Shown here one piece after another: positions 42,876 to 51,257 of a stretch of DNA of 53,787 nucleotides (its first letter is position 1; every line of letters begins with the position of its first letter). This stretch comes from Candidatus Obscuribacterales bacterium. Its GTDB lineage: Bacteria; Cyanobacteriota; Vampirovibrionia; Obscuribacterales; Obscuribacteraceae. The position numbers were made by a program, and so were the translations under genes. The notes beneath the pieces were generated by a model that saw nothing but the letters and a program-made list of their open reading frames with translations, was not told the DNA's origin and searched no databases. Where the stretch lies: contig CASBPX010000182.1 in the NCBI GenBank assembly GCA_949127735.1, forward strand, positions 1 to 53,787. The letters are read 5' to 3'.

Positions 42876-44348
42876 TTGTTCAGGCGCCAAAATATTGTTG
42901 ACCTAAAAGCTCAGTGTTTGGGTGGTGCTCTGGCAGCCTTGATTTGTTGCGCGCCGAGCGCTTATTGTCAGAGTGACGATACTACTAGTGGTGCCTCTCT
43001 TAAGGCTAGTGTCAGCAATGTTGAAGAGTATAATCGCCGCATAATTTTTAAGGAAATAGAGCTGGAGCGCTTCAGCATTAATTTTCGCAAAAATAATAAC
43101 GTGCAGGGCCGATGGCGTGGATGGCGTTACTTCCTCTCTCAGGAAGCCAGCGCTGCCTGCACCGCCTCCGGCTTAACCGTGCAGCTGCGTGATCGGCTAA
43201 GAGTGCTAAAGCATCCGGATATCCCATCATTTACTAAAGATGGTCAACCCACATTCGAATCTAGTGTAAACAATCGAGGAGCACTGGAAGCTGGTCAAAT
43301 ATTGCAGATGGTCGGTCAATCTATTGGTGCAGTGGGCTCAGGCGTCGAGCTGGGAATAAATATTCATCACCAGCGACAGGCTATTAAAAAAGGCTTCGGA
43401 TCGAAAGCTTCAATCAAACATGTTCTAGCACTGCGCTCTGAAATTGACGCTTTGTTTGAAGAACGTCGTCAAGCTATTACCGCTGCCAACCTTAGCGTTG
43501 AGGAGCTCGCCATCGCCAGCGCTGAAGAACAAGTTTTGCATGACCTGACCGATTTGAGCTTGCAAGAATATGCCAACTATTATTTACAGGCAAGGCGCTT
43601 TCGGGCCTTTCAAGATTCCCAATATACTTTTGATATTTTAAAAAGTAGTACTGGCGCAGTGGGCAGCTTATTGAACTTGTTGGCCACTCATAATCGAGAG
43701 CCTCGTGGTCCAGGTGGTGCCGGTGTAGTGACCACCACATCTGGTGCTTTGTATATGCTTGGTCCGCTCCTCAGTCGTGGCATCAGCAAGCTGGTGGCAT
43801 CTTCTCACGATCGTGCTCTGCGGCCGGTGACTGCCGGTATTTCTAAACCCACCGTTGATGACCTTGAAAGACATAAGATGCTTCTTGGTAAACTGGAGGA
43901 TGCTCGTCGATCAGGTGATCCTCAAAATAGCTCAGCTAAGTCTCTTGCGCTTTTAACCGCCTATGACGAAGAAGCCGGGCAACGTCGTAAACAATTTGTT
44001 CTGGCGACGAGGGAAATTCGCTCTGGAACTCGCTCAGCAACTCAGAATATCGGCTCTGGTTTAATTGTGGGTGGCTCAAAGGTAGCTTTCGGTGTGACTA
44101 ATATCATTGCCGGCTGGGAGTTCAGCAAATTTCCGCACCGCGCTAATGCAGTTTTGATTCCCGGAATAATTGCCTATGGTTCTGGTTCATATTTTGCTGT
44201 GGGTGATAACCTCAGATTACGATTGCTCGATGAGATCAGTCGCAAGAGATTACGCGAACGTGGTGAGCTTCCCACGCAGATTCTGGCTGAGAAATTGAAG
44301 GCGCTGGATCAAATGGAGACCAACTTGAAGACCTGCTCAAGTCAGTGA
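42876..44348 (+). CDS. Exported helical protein of unknown function
   Basis: 490 residues from TTG 42876 with AGGAT seven bases upstream. The signal peptide runs to about residue 32 (CLGGALAALICCAPSAYC). The mature protein is mostly helical, with Gly-rich hydrophobic segments (VGQSIGAVGSGVELGINI, SSTGAVGSLLNLLA, SGLIVGGSKVAFGVTNIIAGW) that might dip into a membrane, and charged helices between (EIDALFEERRQAITAANLSVEELAIASAEEQ). It resembles in plan the protein at 26698-27666. No catalytic motif recognised. It follows the Sel1 gene and is convergent with the small FHA gene. Confidence 0.75.
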   Translation: MFRRQNIVDLKAQCLGGALAALICCAPSAYCQSDDTTSGASLKASVSNVEEYNRRIIFKEIELERFSINFRKNNNVQGRWRGWRYFLSQEASAACTASGLTVQLRDRLRVLKHPDIPSFTKDGQPTFESSVNNRGALEAGQILQMVGQSIGAVGSGVELGINIHHQRQAIKKGFGSKASIKHVLALRSEIDALFEERRQAITAANLSVEELAIASAEEQVLHDLTDLSLQEYANYYLQARRFRAFQDSQYTFDILKSSTGAVGSLLNLLATHNREPRGPGGAGVVTTTSGALYMLGPLLSRGISKLVASSHDRALRPVTAGISKPTVDDLERHKMLLGKLEDARRSGDPQNSSAKSLALLTAYDEEAGQRRKQFVLATREIRSGTRSATQNIGSGLIVGGSKVAFGVTNIIAGWEFSKFPHRANAVLIPGIIAYGSGSYFAVGDNLRLRLLDEISRKRLRERGELPTQILAEKLKALDQMETNLKTCSSQ

Positions 44349-44349
44349 T

Positions 44350-44371
44350 TTAAGCAGGCTAAACTGCTTAA
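44350..44371. terminator. Weak bidirectional terminator between convergent genes
   Basis: TTAAGCAG and CTGCTTAA form a perfect 8-bp stem around GCTAAA, just after the exported-protein stop and overlapping the FHA stop. There is no long T run on either side, so efficiency is doubtful. Confidence 0.45.
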
Positions 44372-44697
44372 TCATTACCGTTTTCAATCACAAACCAAAA
44401 AAGTGAAAAGCCAATTTTCAACACGTCTCCGTCTTTGATATTTTCAGTTTGAGTGATCCGGTTACCGTTTAAAAATGTGCCGCCAGCGCTAGTCGAGTCT
44501 TGCAAACTGAATTTTTCATCTGCATAGCTAATGACGAAATGAAATCTTGAAATCGCCTGGTCACCTTTGATGACAATGTCATTGAGAGCGTCGTTGCCAA
44601 CACGACATTTAGGTACAGTGACTGGAATTTTTTTGTTTGATGAAAGATCAAGTAGAAATGCAAAAGCAGTGCTATTTATTTTGTTATCTTTGATCAT
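44368..44697 (-). CDS. Stand-alone FHA-domain protein
   Basis: 109 residues with AGAGG five bases before the ATG. Nearly the whole protein is one FHA domain (CRVGNDALNDIVI, AISRFHFVISY, GGTFLNGNRI, NIKDGDVLKIGFSLFWFV). It is about two-thirds identical to the first 110 residues of the 710-residue FHA protein at 37-39 kb, so one arose from the other by copying the domain. The phosphothreonine-contacting Arg (CRVG), Ser (SRFH) and Asn (LNGN) are kept. It has no other domain, so it may compete for the same phosphopeptide as the large protein. Confidence 0.88.
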   Translation of the reverse strand: MIKDNKINSTAFAFLLDLSSNKKIPVTVPKCRVGNDALNDIVIKGDQAISRFHFVISYADEKFSLQDSTSAGGTFLNGNRITQTENIKDGDVLKIGFSLFWFVIENGND

Positions 44698-44777
44698 ATT
44701 GCCTCTTTAAAAAAGTGAGGTGCCCTCAAGGCAGCGCTACTTTACCCGTGACCTGACAAATATGGCAGCGACCGTTA

Positions 44778-44821
44778 TTGACAGGCCGGCCGTTGACATA
44801 TTCAATCACTTCTCCTATGCA
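44778..44821 (+). promoter_or_regulatory. Putative promoter with tandem TTGACA
   Basis: TTGACA occurs at 44778-44783 and again at 44793-44798, spaced by one and a half helical turns. The second is 17 bases before TATGCA (44816-44821), a poor -10. This would drive the small gene at 44901. Confidence 0.35.
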
Positions 44822-44900
44822 TTAGCCGAGAGCGGCAGACATTTTGCATTTGATATTTTAATGGAATATATTGTTCGTGTGTAATGGCGGCGAGTACATT

Positions 44901-45260
44901 ATGTCAGCATCGAATGATCAGGAAAATATGGATTTTAAAATTGTCAAAAAAGTAGATCAGCTGCCGCTGCCTGTGCAAATTGATTTACAAAATTATCCCA
45001 TGGCTGATAGCGGCGAGTCGTATCAAGTGGGCTGTGTGAGCGGCCCAGAACCGCTGCCGCTTTCTCGCCTGATATTTGGAGCAGTTTCAGATGACGAATG
45101 CTTCGTTCATTTTGAGAGTGGTGGTTTTGCCCACCTTTATTCTGGGCGCCACTATAAGTTGATCGGCAATAAAGCTGAGCTGGTAGAAAGTAGTTACGTG
45201 CCTGAGAAATGTGAAAATCTGGAGCAGTTGAAGCAAGTACTGGCTGAGGTGACTGGTTAG
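44901..45260 (+). CDS. Small acidic protein of unknown function
   Basis: 119 residues from ATG 44901 (an upstream TTG at 44871 is possible). Soluble and acidic, with a beta-rich centre (SRLIFGAVSDDECFVHFESGG, HLYSGRHYKLIG) and a helical C-terminus (CENLEQLKQVLAEVTG). No family recognised. A possible promoter with two TTGACA boxes lies upstream. It precedes the large HEXXH/GNAT-like gene by 113 bases on the same strand. Confidence 0.65.
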   Translation: MSASNDQENMDFKIVKKVDQLPLPVQIDLQNYPMADSGESYQVGCVSGPEPLPLSRLIFGAVSDDECFVHFESGGFAHLYSGRHYKLIGNKAELVESSYVPEKCENLEQLKQVLAEVTG

Positions 45261-45373
45261 TACCGGCTCCAATCTCACAAAAAGGTCGCAATTTCGCCCA
45301 CAAAAGGCCAAATTCCTTCCATTAGAATGCTCTCACTGAACGCCAGTGCAGCAATTTTACTAAAGGAAAAGAA

Positions 45374-47446
45374 GTGGCAAAGACTGAGTCGGCTGAAAGC
45401 GGAAAACAAAGTTGGGTTGAAGGCAATGTCATCAATCCTCTGGCCAATACTGCTGCTGATGCCTACAACGCCTTGTTTTACAACACTATTGGTAAAGCTG
45501 CCAACACTGCTTCTCAAGCCATTGCCGACCAAGACTTGATTGGTCGCGCCGAGCATAAAAAAGTAGCCGAGACCGAGGGCCTGTCGAAAGAAACTGTCAT
45601 GCAGGTCGCTGCTACCGGCGTAGGTATGGCATTAGTGTATGTGGCTGCCGGAAAATCTGTGGGCGGCATGATTCGTCTGGGCGAGCGAGCACTGGCCGGC
45701 GAAAGCAAACTGGCTTCAGTGATGGGGGCCGAAAAGGCTGCGGCTGTCACTAAAACTTTGGTCGGTGATAAGGCTTCTCAGATTTTAGGCGCCAGCGCTT
45801 ACGATGGCTTGCGCGACTTAAATAAGGGTGAGTCGCATCTCGGCAACATGGCAGGCAGTCTTGTTGCTTTCGGTATGTATGAAAAATTCAACCCCAAGCT
45901 GGCAGCACTTTCAGTCGGCAGCAAAATTGGTGGCTATGCCCTTCTTGGCAGTACTGGTGCAGGCGCGGCTAAACTTGTCGCCGACGGTATTTCAGGCCAT
46001 GCCACTACAGGTAGTGAGCTGGCAATGACTATGGCAGCCGGTGGTGCCATGAATATGGCCCTTCCTGGTATGCAAAAACTTTCGAGCATGGGCCTTGGTC
46101 ACATCAATGACAAAATGGGCCGCGGCAACCCGGTCTTAAGAGACATGCAACTTAACGGTTTGAGTGGCAAGTCTGAAACTTTAGATGAACTGGCCGGTAG
46201 AGTCGCCACTCTGCGTGTTAAAACAGGGCAAGATTCAACTAATTTGCAGGGCAAAGCAGTCAGTCTTGAAGGTCGTGGCAATGCTCCTGATCGGGCTCAT
46301 GAATTTGCTCACGAGTGGTTTTTGAAATCGCACAAAGCTGAGTTTGAAGGAGCGGCCAAGCTGCTTCGCAGTGGCGATGAAGTCAAAGCTTTTCAGGAGT
46401 ATTTGCAATTGCGCCGCGCCGGTGAGAATTTTGCTCACAAAGCTGAAGCTAAAGTGGCCGCCGAAGTTGGTGACACACGCAGTGTAGAAGTCAATCTGGA
46501 AAAAGTAGGACAACTGAAAACGCCTCAAGGCATTACTTACGACGAACAGTTTCGCCGTGAATTTGAAAAATTTAAAGCCACTGATGGTCGTGTTGTCAGC
46601 GAAATAGATTTCCGTGACGTGCCCACTATAGTTGGTGTAGAAAGCATGCGCGAAATTGGCGCTGACAATCCTAAAGCTATGAAAGCGGTCATGAGTGAGT
46701 ATTATCCGAAACTCAAGCAAGCATTTCCTGATAAATCAGAGTATGAGAAACGCTCGACTTACATTGAGTATTTGCTCGATAAAGACGGCACATGGGACGC
46801 AGTAGCGTTGCGAGGCAGCAATGGCCAGGTTATTGGCGGCATTCAATCGCAAGTGATACCAGTGGGCGGTCGTGAAATTAAAAGTGCAGTCTGGGGTGAA
46901 CACATCTGGCTCAGTCCTGATGCTCGTTCTTTCCCTAACTTCCGTGGCTTGATGAGTGTGGCCGCTGACAGATTTAGAGCTACAGGCAGCCAGGTCGCTT
47001 TCATGGAATTCAATGACAGAGCCAAAATGTCTCTGCAAGAGATGATTGTTGATGCCAAAGGCGGTTTGCCTACTGAGGCCAGAGAGATAATCTGGGGAAG
47101 ATTTGCCAACAAAGGCTTGAATATATTGCACTTTAACGACGGCAAAGTGGCACCCTATGCACAGCCCGCCATGGACGGTCAGGAAGCCGTTAACTATTTG
47201 ACTCTGGCTCTGATTTCACTTGATGGTAAAAATCTTTCGGGCAGCAAGATGCCGATTCAAGATTATATGAAACTCCTGCATAATGCCCACGCCACCATTG
47301 TTGATCCGGCAACTGATCCCACTGTGCAGGCATACACCAAAGTCTTGCAAGGAAGAATGGCTAAGGGCGAAGAGACTATGACTTTTGCCAAACTGGCTGA
47401 TACGACTGTTGGTCGCATTGTTAGTCGGCATTTTGATTTGGATTAA
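45374..47446 (+). CDS. Large multidomain protein with HEXXH motif and GNAT-like C-terminal domain
   Basis: 690 residues from GTG 45374 with AGGAAAAG upstream. Residues 1-230 contain Gly/Ala-rich hydrophobic segments (VAATGVGMALVYVAAGKSVGG, GGYALLGSTGAGAAKLVADG), perhaps membrane-associating, but there is no classical signal peptide. A zincin-like HEFAH (residues 309-313, inside AHEFAHEW) is followed by a helical EFEGAAKLLRSG region. Residues about 425-600 resemble a GNAT acetyltransferase fold (STYIEYLLD, VIGGIQSQVI, GEHIWLSP, FRGLMSVAADRF, VAFMEFND). Neither activity is proven, and the acetyl-CoA loop is not a clear match. Convergent with the Ehr-like operon. Confidence 0.7.
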   Translation: MAKTESAESGKQSWVEGNVINPLANTAADAYNALFYNTIGKAANTASQAIADQDLIGRAEHKKVAETEGLSKETVMQVAATGVGMALVYVAAGKSVGGMIRLGERALAGESKLASVMGAEKAAAVTKTLVGDKASQILGASAYDGLRDLNKGESHLGNMAGSLVAFGMYEKFNPKLAALSVGSKIGGYALLGSTGAGAAKLVADGISGHATTGSELAMTMAAGGAMNMALPGMQKLSSMGLGHINDKMGRGNPVLRDMQLNGLSGKSETLDELAGRVATLRVKTGQDSTNLQGKAVSLEGRGNAPDRAHEFAHEWFLKSHKAEFEGAAKLLRSGDEVKAFQEYLQLRRAGENFAHKAEAKVAAEVGDTRSVEVNLEKVGQLKTPQGITYDEQFRREFEKFKATDGRVVSEIDFRDVPTIVGVESMREIGADNPKAMKAVMSEYYPKLKQAFPDKSEYEKRSTYIEYLLDKDGTWDAVALRGSNGQVIGGIQSQVIPVGGREIKSAVWGEHIWLSPDARSFPNFRGLMSVAADRFRATGSQVAFMEFNDRAKMSLQEMIVDAKGGLPTEAREIIWGRFANKGLNILHFNDGKVAPYAQPAMDGQEAVNYLTLALISLDGKNLSGSKMPIQDYMKLLHNAHATIVDPATDPTVQAYTKVLQGRMAKGEETMTFAKLADTTVGRIVSRHFDLD

Positions 47447-47459
47447 ACTGGACGAATGT

Positions 47460-48302
47460 CTATTTTTCGATACGGACGGTATCAAGCCTCGCCACCGGCC
47501 GCGGTGCCAGGCGTTCTTTGCCCATAGCCACGAGTATGCCGTGAATAATACTCCACGGATGCGGCGGGCAACCAGGAATATAGACATTGACGGGCAACAG
47601 ATCTTCGATGCCATTGGCGCTAGCATATCCACCACGGTGAACGCCGCCAGATATTGCACAGGTGCCGAGCGCAATAACTATACGCGGGCTGGCCATGGCA
47701 CCATAACAGCTTTTAAGTGCTTCTTGCATGCCCTTTGAGATAGGCCCGGTGACAATCAGTGCATCGGCAAATCTTGGTGAAGCTACAATATGCACACCAA
47801 ATCTTTCCATATCAAATATGGGGTTGCCGGCTGCACCAAGTTCCATATCACAGGCCGAGCACCCGGTTGAAACCACTCGGGCGGCTACTGAGCGCTTGAA
47901 CCAGTGAGCTTTCTCAAGAGAATCTGGAGCGGCCACGAGCGCAGATGCGGCCAGCTTTTGATTCTCACTCGGCTGACTTGACGTAGTCAAAACCAAATCT
48001 TCACGCCTGCTGACTGCTACCCGCGTACTGGGATTATTAGCAATCGTCCCTGTGGGGCAGGCATCGACGCAATAACCGCAGCTGATGCAGAGGCCTAAAT
48101 CAAGCTTGATGTGACCGCTCTCTTCGATTTTAAACACCGAAATAGCATCGGTGGGGCAAACATCTACGCAAGCGGTGCAGCCGGTGCTGCAGGGCACATC
48201 TGTAATCATAGGCAGCCCGCGCACACCGTCCGCCAAATCAGGACAAATATTTTTGTTGGTAGCGATGCCTTGCTGCAGTAGGTAAGAGATGAGTTTCAAC
48301 AT
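47460..48302 (-). CDS. Ehr/hydrogenase-4-like fused ferredoxin and small subunit (HyfH-HyfI/NuoI-NuoB)
   Basis: 280 residues from ATG 48302 with GGAAAG upstream; an upstream in-frame extension lies inside the large-subunit gene and is rejected. Residues 1-100 bind two [4Fe-4S] clusters: C-x3-C-x2-C-x3-CP (CSTGCTACVDVCP) and the standard CISCGYCVDACP. After a linker, residues 145-270 are a NuoB/HyfI domain with TGCSACDME, GTCAISGG and PGCPPHPW, giving the four Cys of the proximal N2-type cluster. These are separate genes in Hyf and complex I, so the fusion is unusual. It is the last gene of the operon and would hand electrons between a soluble donor and the large subunit. Confidence 0.9.
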   Translation of the reverse strand: MLKLISYLLQQGIATNKNICPDLADGVRGLPMITDVPCSTGCTACVDVCPTDAISVFKIEESGHIKLDLGLCISCGYCVDACPTGTIANNPSTRVAVSRREDLVLTTSSQPSENQKLAASALVAAPDSLEKAHWFKRSVAARVVSTGCSACDMELGAAGNPIFDMERFGVHIVASPRFADALIVTGPISKGMQEALKSCYGAMASPRIVIALGTCAISGGVHRGGYASANGIEDLLPVNVYIPGCPPHPWSIIHGILVAMGKERLAPRPVARLDTVRIEK

Positions 48303-48321
48303 TATGCTTTCCGCTTTAAAA

Positions 48322-49815
48322 TTAGAGATCGTTACCGCTGTATGAAAGGGCCATACTTTTGTTGCAGAGTGGAAAATCAGCAATGAGATTTTCACGAATG
48401 GCAATTGAAATTGCCGTCCAGTTTTGGAAACTTGGGTCTTTGATGGAATAGCGTGAAATATTGCCAGCTTCGTCAGTAAATATAAGGTGAATCAACTCAC
48501 CGCGAAAGGCTTCGACAATTCCTAAACCAGTGGCATTAGCCGGTAATTTCTCTGGCAACACCATCTTTTCTTCGCCATGGGGGCAGCCGTCCACTAACTT
48601 TTCAATAGTATCGAGGGTGGTGGCTATTTCGCCGATGCGCACTCTAGTGCGAGCAAGAATATCGCCGCCTAATTCGGTCACTATTGACGGTGCCAGCTCG
48701 GGGAATTTGCCCTGTTTAAACGATAATCTGCTGTCATATTCTATACCGCAGGCTCGTGCCAGAATGCCTACCATACCGAATTCATGAGCCAGAGAGCGTG
48801 ACAGCTTCCCTATATCTTTCATTCTTTCGGTGGCCATTTGATTTTCTGAAAGTATTTGAATCACCGGAGCCAGATCTTTACGCAAGCTGATCACTCCGGC
48901 TTTGATTTCAGAGAGATTTCTCTCGCTCACCGGTCGCACACCACCAGGAGAAATGAAACCACGCAGAAAACGTGATCCCGAAATCAGATCAGCGAGCCCC
49001 AGCGCTTTTCCACGCAAACGCCCCATAGCACTGGATATACCTAGCAAACCAATGTCGGTGCCGATGCCGCCTACATCAATTATGTGCATAGCCAATCGCT
49101 CTAATTCTAAAGCAATAGAACGTAAATATTGAGCCCGTTCGCTTACGGTCACGCCCAAAATAGATTCGATAGCAATGGCGTGAGCAAATGCATTAGCGCA
49201 GGCGGTGTCGCTGGCAGCTGCTTCGGCGACAAAGTGAGCCTTCTGCCACGGCACTTCAGTGAGACGTTTTTCAACACCGCGATGCACCCAACCCAGCCTG
49301 ATCTCCAGATTAACGATGGTCTCGCCAAAGCAACTAAAGCGGAAGTGACCGGGCTCAATTACACCAGCGTGAATCGGTCCTACAGGCAGCTCATAGACGC
49401 CCTCACCTTTGACTTCAAGAAACTCATAGCGACGCGGCAGAACATTCTCAAAGTTTTCAGGCAAGGCAATTTTGCGCAATGGGAAAAAATCGGCTTCATA
49501 TTCTTCATGCAAAAGTAGATGCTTAAAGCGCGGATGGCCATCAGGAACGATACCGAAAAAGTCAAAAAGCGCTCTTTCAAACCAGTGAAATTGTGCCAGA
49601 TGTGGAGTCAACGAGCGATACTTGTTACGTTCCAATTCCAGAGGGCTAATTAAAAGCTCCGCGGTGCCGTCTTTTGGGTCGAGCAAAAGAGTAACCAGCT
49701 GCCCACCATCAATGGATGTGAATAAACCAAGACGCTTGTTTGAATTTTTTGTCAGGGTGCGAGCCAGCTTGTCATGCAACTCATCCAGGGGCATCTCTAG
49801 GCGTTCTAATTTCAT
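48322..49815 (-). CDS. Ehr complex large subunit (fused NuoC-NuoD/HyfG-like), NiFe cysteines absent
   Basis: 497 residues. Residues 1-120 are the NuoC-like 30-kDa domain (FHWFERALFDFFGI, GHPRFKHLLLHEEYEADFFPLRK) and 140-497 the NuoD/49-kDa/NiFe-large-subunit fold (GPIHAGVIEPGHFRF, LGWVHRGVEKRL). Aligned with HyfG, the N-terminal RVCGIC becomes AAASDT (near 199-204) and the C-terminal DPCxxC becomes ALSYSG (near 489-494), so all four nickel-iron ligands are lost. Other parts keep the HyfG pattern (ERAQYLRSIALELERLAMH). That is the signature of Ehr complexes, intermediate between group 4 hydrogenases and complex I. The start overlaps the HyfF-like gene as ATGA. Confidence 0.9.
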   Translation of the reverse strand: MKLERLEMPLDELHDKLARTLTKNSNKRLGLFTSIDGGQLVTLLLDPKDGTAELLISPLELERNKYRSLTPHLAQFHWFERALFDFFGIVPDGHPRFKHLLLHEEYEADFFPLRKIALPENFENVLPRRYEFLEVKGEGVYELPVGPIHAGVIEPGHFRFSCFGETIVNLEIRLGWVHRGVEKRLTEVPWQKAHFVAEAAASDTACANAFAHAIAIESILGVTVSERAQYLRSIALELERLAMHIIDVGGIGTDIGLLGISSAMGRLRGKALGLADLISGSRFLRGFISPGGVRPVSERNLSEIKAGVISLRKDLAPVIQILSENQMATERMKDIGKLSRSLAHEFGMVGILARACGIEYDSRLSFKQGKFPELAPSIVTELGGDILARTRVRIGEIATTLDTIEKLVDGCPHGEEKMVLPEKLPANATGLGIVEAFRGELIHLIFTDEAGNISRYSIKDPSFQNWTAISIAIRENLIADFPLCNKSMALSYSGNDL

Positions 49816-51251
49816 CTAATTACGCTCCATGAGCCTGACCAAACTTCAGTGTTGACGCACACTCCGAGGGCCAGGGTACAAAGTACAAGAATGGCAGGAA
49901 TAATTGACGCTCGAGCCGGTTGGAAGCTTTTAAAACCTTGTTTGCCGCTGCCGAGAATTACTTTGCCAACGTGCGCGAGTATGGCCACAAAACTGATAGC
50001 GATGGCGCCAGTCATTATTACAGCCAGTATCCAGCGGCCGTCCGACATACTCAAACTGAGCATAGACATCTCGGCGACAAAGGCACCAAAGGGTGGTGCG
50101 CCAGTGACGGCGAAGGCCGCCAGAGCCAGTAAAACTGCCCAAATGGGGCAGTCTTCAATAACACCGTGCATTTTATTCAATTTTTTTGTGCCCGAGGCCT
50201 GAATGATATTGCCTGACAATAAAAACAATGCCACTTTCGCCAGGCTGTGATTAAGAGCCTGCAAGAAAAAAAGAGGCCCTGATCCCAGGCCGATAGCAAA
50301 GACCATTAGGCCTACATTTTCAATGCTCGAGTAGGCCCATAGTCTCTTAAAATTGTGCTGGCGCAATAGCAATAAACTGGCAGCTACAACAGTGATAGTG
50401 CCAAGAATGGCCACCAACTGATGCACGTGTGAGTGGGGTTGGGCGGCGTTAATAATACTTGCTACTTTCCAGATGCCAAACAGAGCGCAGTTCAAAAGCG
50501 CCCCAGAAAGCATGGCTGATGCTGGTGCGGGTGATTCGGCGTGAGCGTCCGGCAGCCAGGTGTGTAGCGGGAAGATACCAGCTTTGGTGCCATAGCCAAT
50601 TAAGCAAAAAATAAAACCAAGACGCAGTAGAGGAAAATTCAATAGTTGAGCATTGGTAATCAATTCTGAAATATTGAGGGTGGGCTCCACTAGTGTGCCG
50701 CGCTGACTGGCAGCAAAAATAAATACGGTGCCCAGCAAGGCAAAAGCGATGCCTACTGAGCAGACCATCAAATATTTCCAGGTGGCTTCGAGGGCAAATT
50801 TATTGCGTTCAAAATAGACCAGCGGTGCTGATGAAAGCGTAGTGGCTTCAATGGCAATCCATAAATAACCAAGATTGTCGCAAACAAAAACTGTGGTCAT
50901 GGCCAGTAGAAATAAGTTGACCGATGCATAGAAAAGGCGCAGCGATCGCGCTGCGTATGCATCTCCGTTTGCTTCAGCGGCGGCAAAATAGTAGTCGGCG
51001 TGAGTGACGCAGCACGAGACCACGAAGGTGGTCAGTAAAATGAAGTAAGTGCCCATTTTGTCGACGGCTAGCCCGCTGGCAAATTGCATACGTTCAGTGC
51101 CTTGCAAACAAGGATGCAGGACAAAAGCAACGATAGCCAGTTGCCACCAGATCATGATCGGTACGAGTTTGCGTGTCAATTTTACTTCTAGAAATAAACT
51201 AATCAAGGCCAGTGCCGCAGGCAAAACAATTAAATAGAGCAGGTCGTTCAT
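49812..51251 (-). CDS. Ehr/hydrogenase-4-like antiporter subunit (HyfF-like, NuoL/M/N family)
   Basis: 479 residues with about 13-14 helices. Antiporter-type signatures are IGYGTKAGIFPLHTWLPDAHAESPAPASAMLSG in two parts (Lys in YGTKAG, His in the H..LPDAH segment), then SSIENVGLMVFAIGLG, LNHSLAKVALFLLSG, and AVTGAPPFGAFVAEM. This is one of two Mrp-like proton-pumping subunits in this complex, the other being the HyfB-like gene at the right end. It stops with ATGA overlap onto the large subunit gene. Confidence 0.93.
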   Translation of the reverse strand: MNDLLYLIVLPAALALISLFLEVKLTRKLVPIMIWWQLAIVAFVLHPCLQGTERMQFASGLAVDKMGTYFILLTTFVVSCCVTHADYYFAAAEANGDAYAARSLRLFYASVNLFLLAMTTVFVCDNLGYLWIAIEATTLSSAPLVYFERNKFALEATWKYLMVCSVGIAFALLGTVFIFAASQRGTLVEPTLNISELITNAQLLNFPLLRLGFIFCLIGYGTKAGIFPLHTWLPDAHAESPAPASAMLSGALLNCALFGIWKVASIINAAQPHSHVHQLVAILGTITVVAASLLLLRQHNFKRLWAYSSIENVGLMVFAIGLGSGPLFFLQALNHSLAKVALFLLSGNIIQASGTKKLNKMHGVIEDCPIWAVLLALAAFAVTGAPPFGAFVAEMSMLSLSMSDGRWILAVIMTGAIAISFVAILAHVGKVILGSGKQGFKSFQPARASIIPAILVLCTLALGVCVNTEVWSGSWSVIR

Positions 51252-51257
51252 TTTGCC

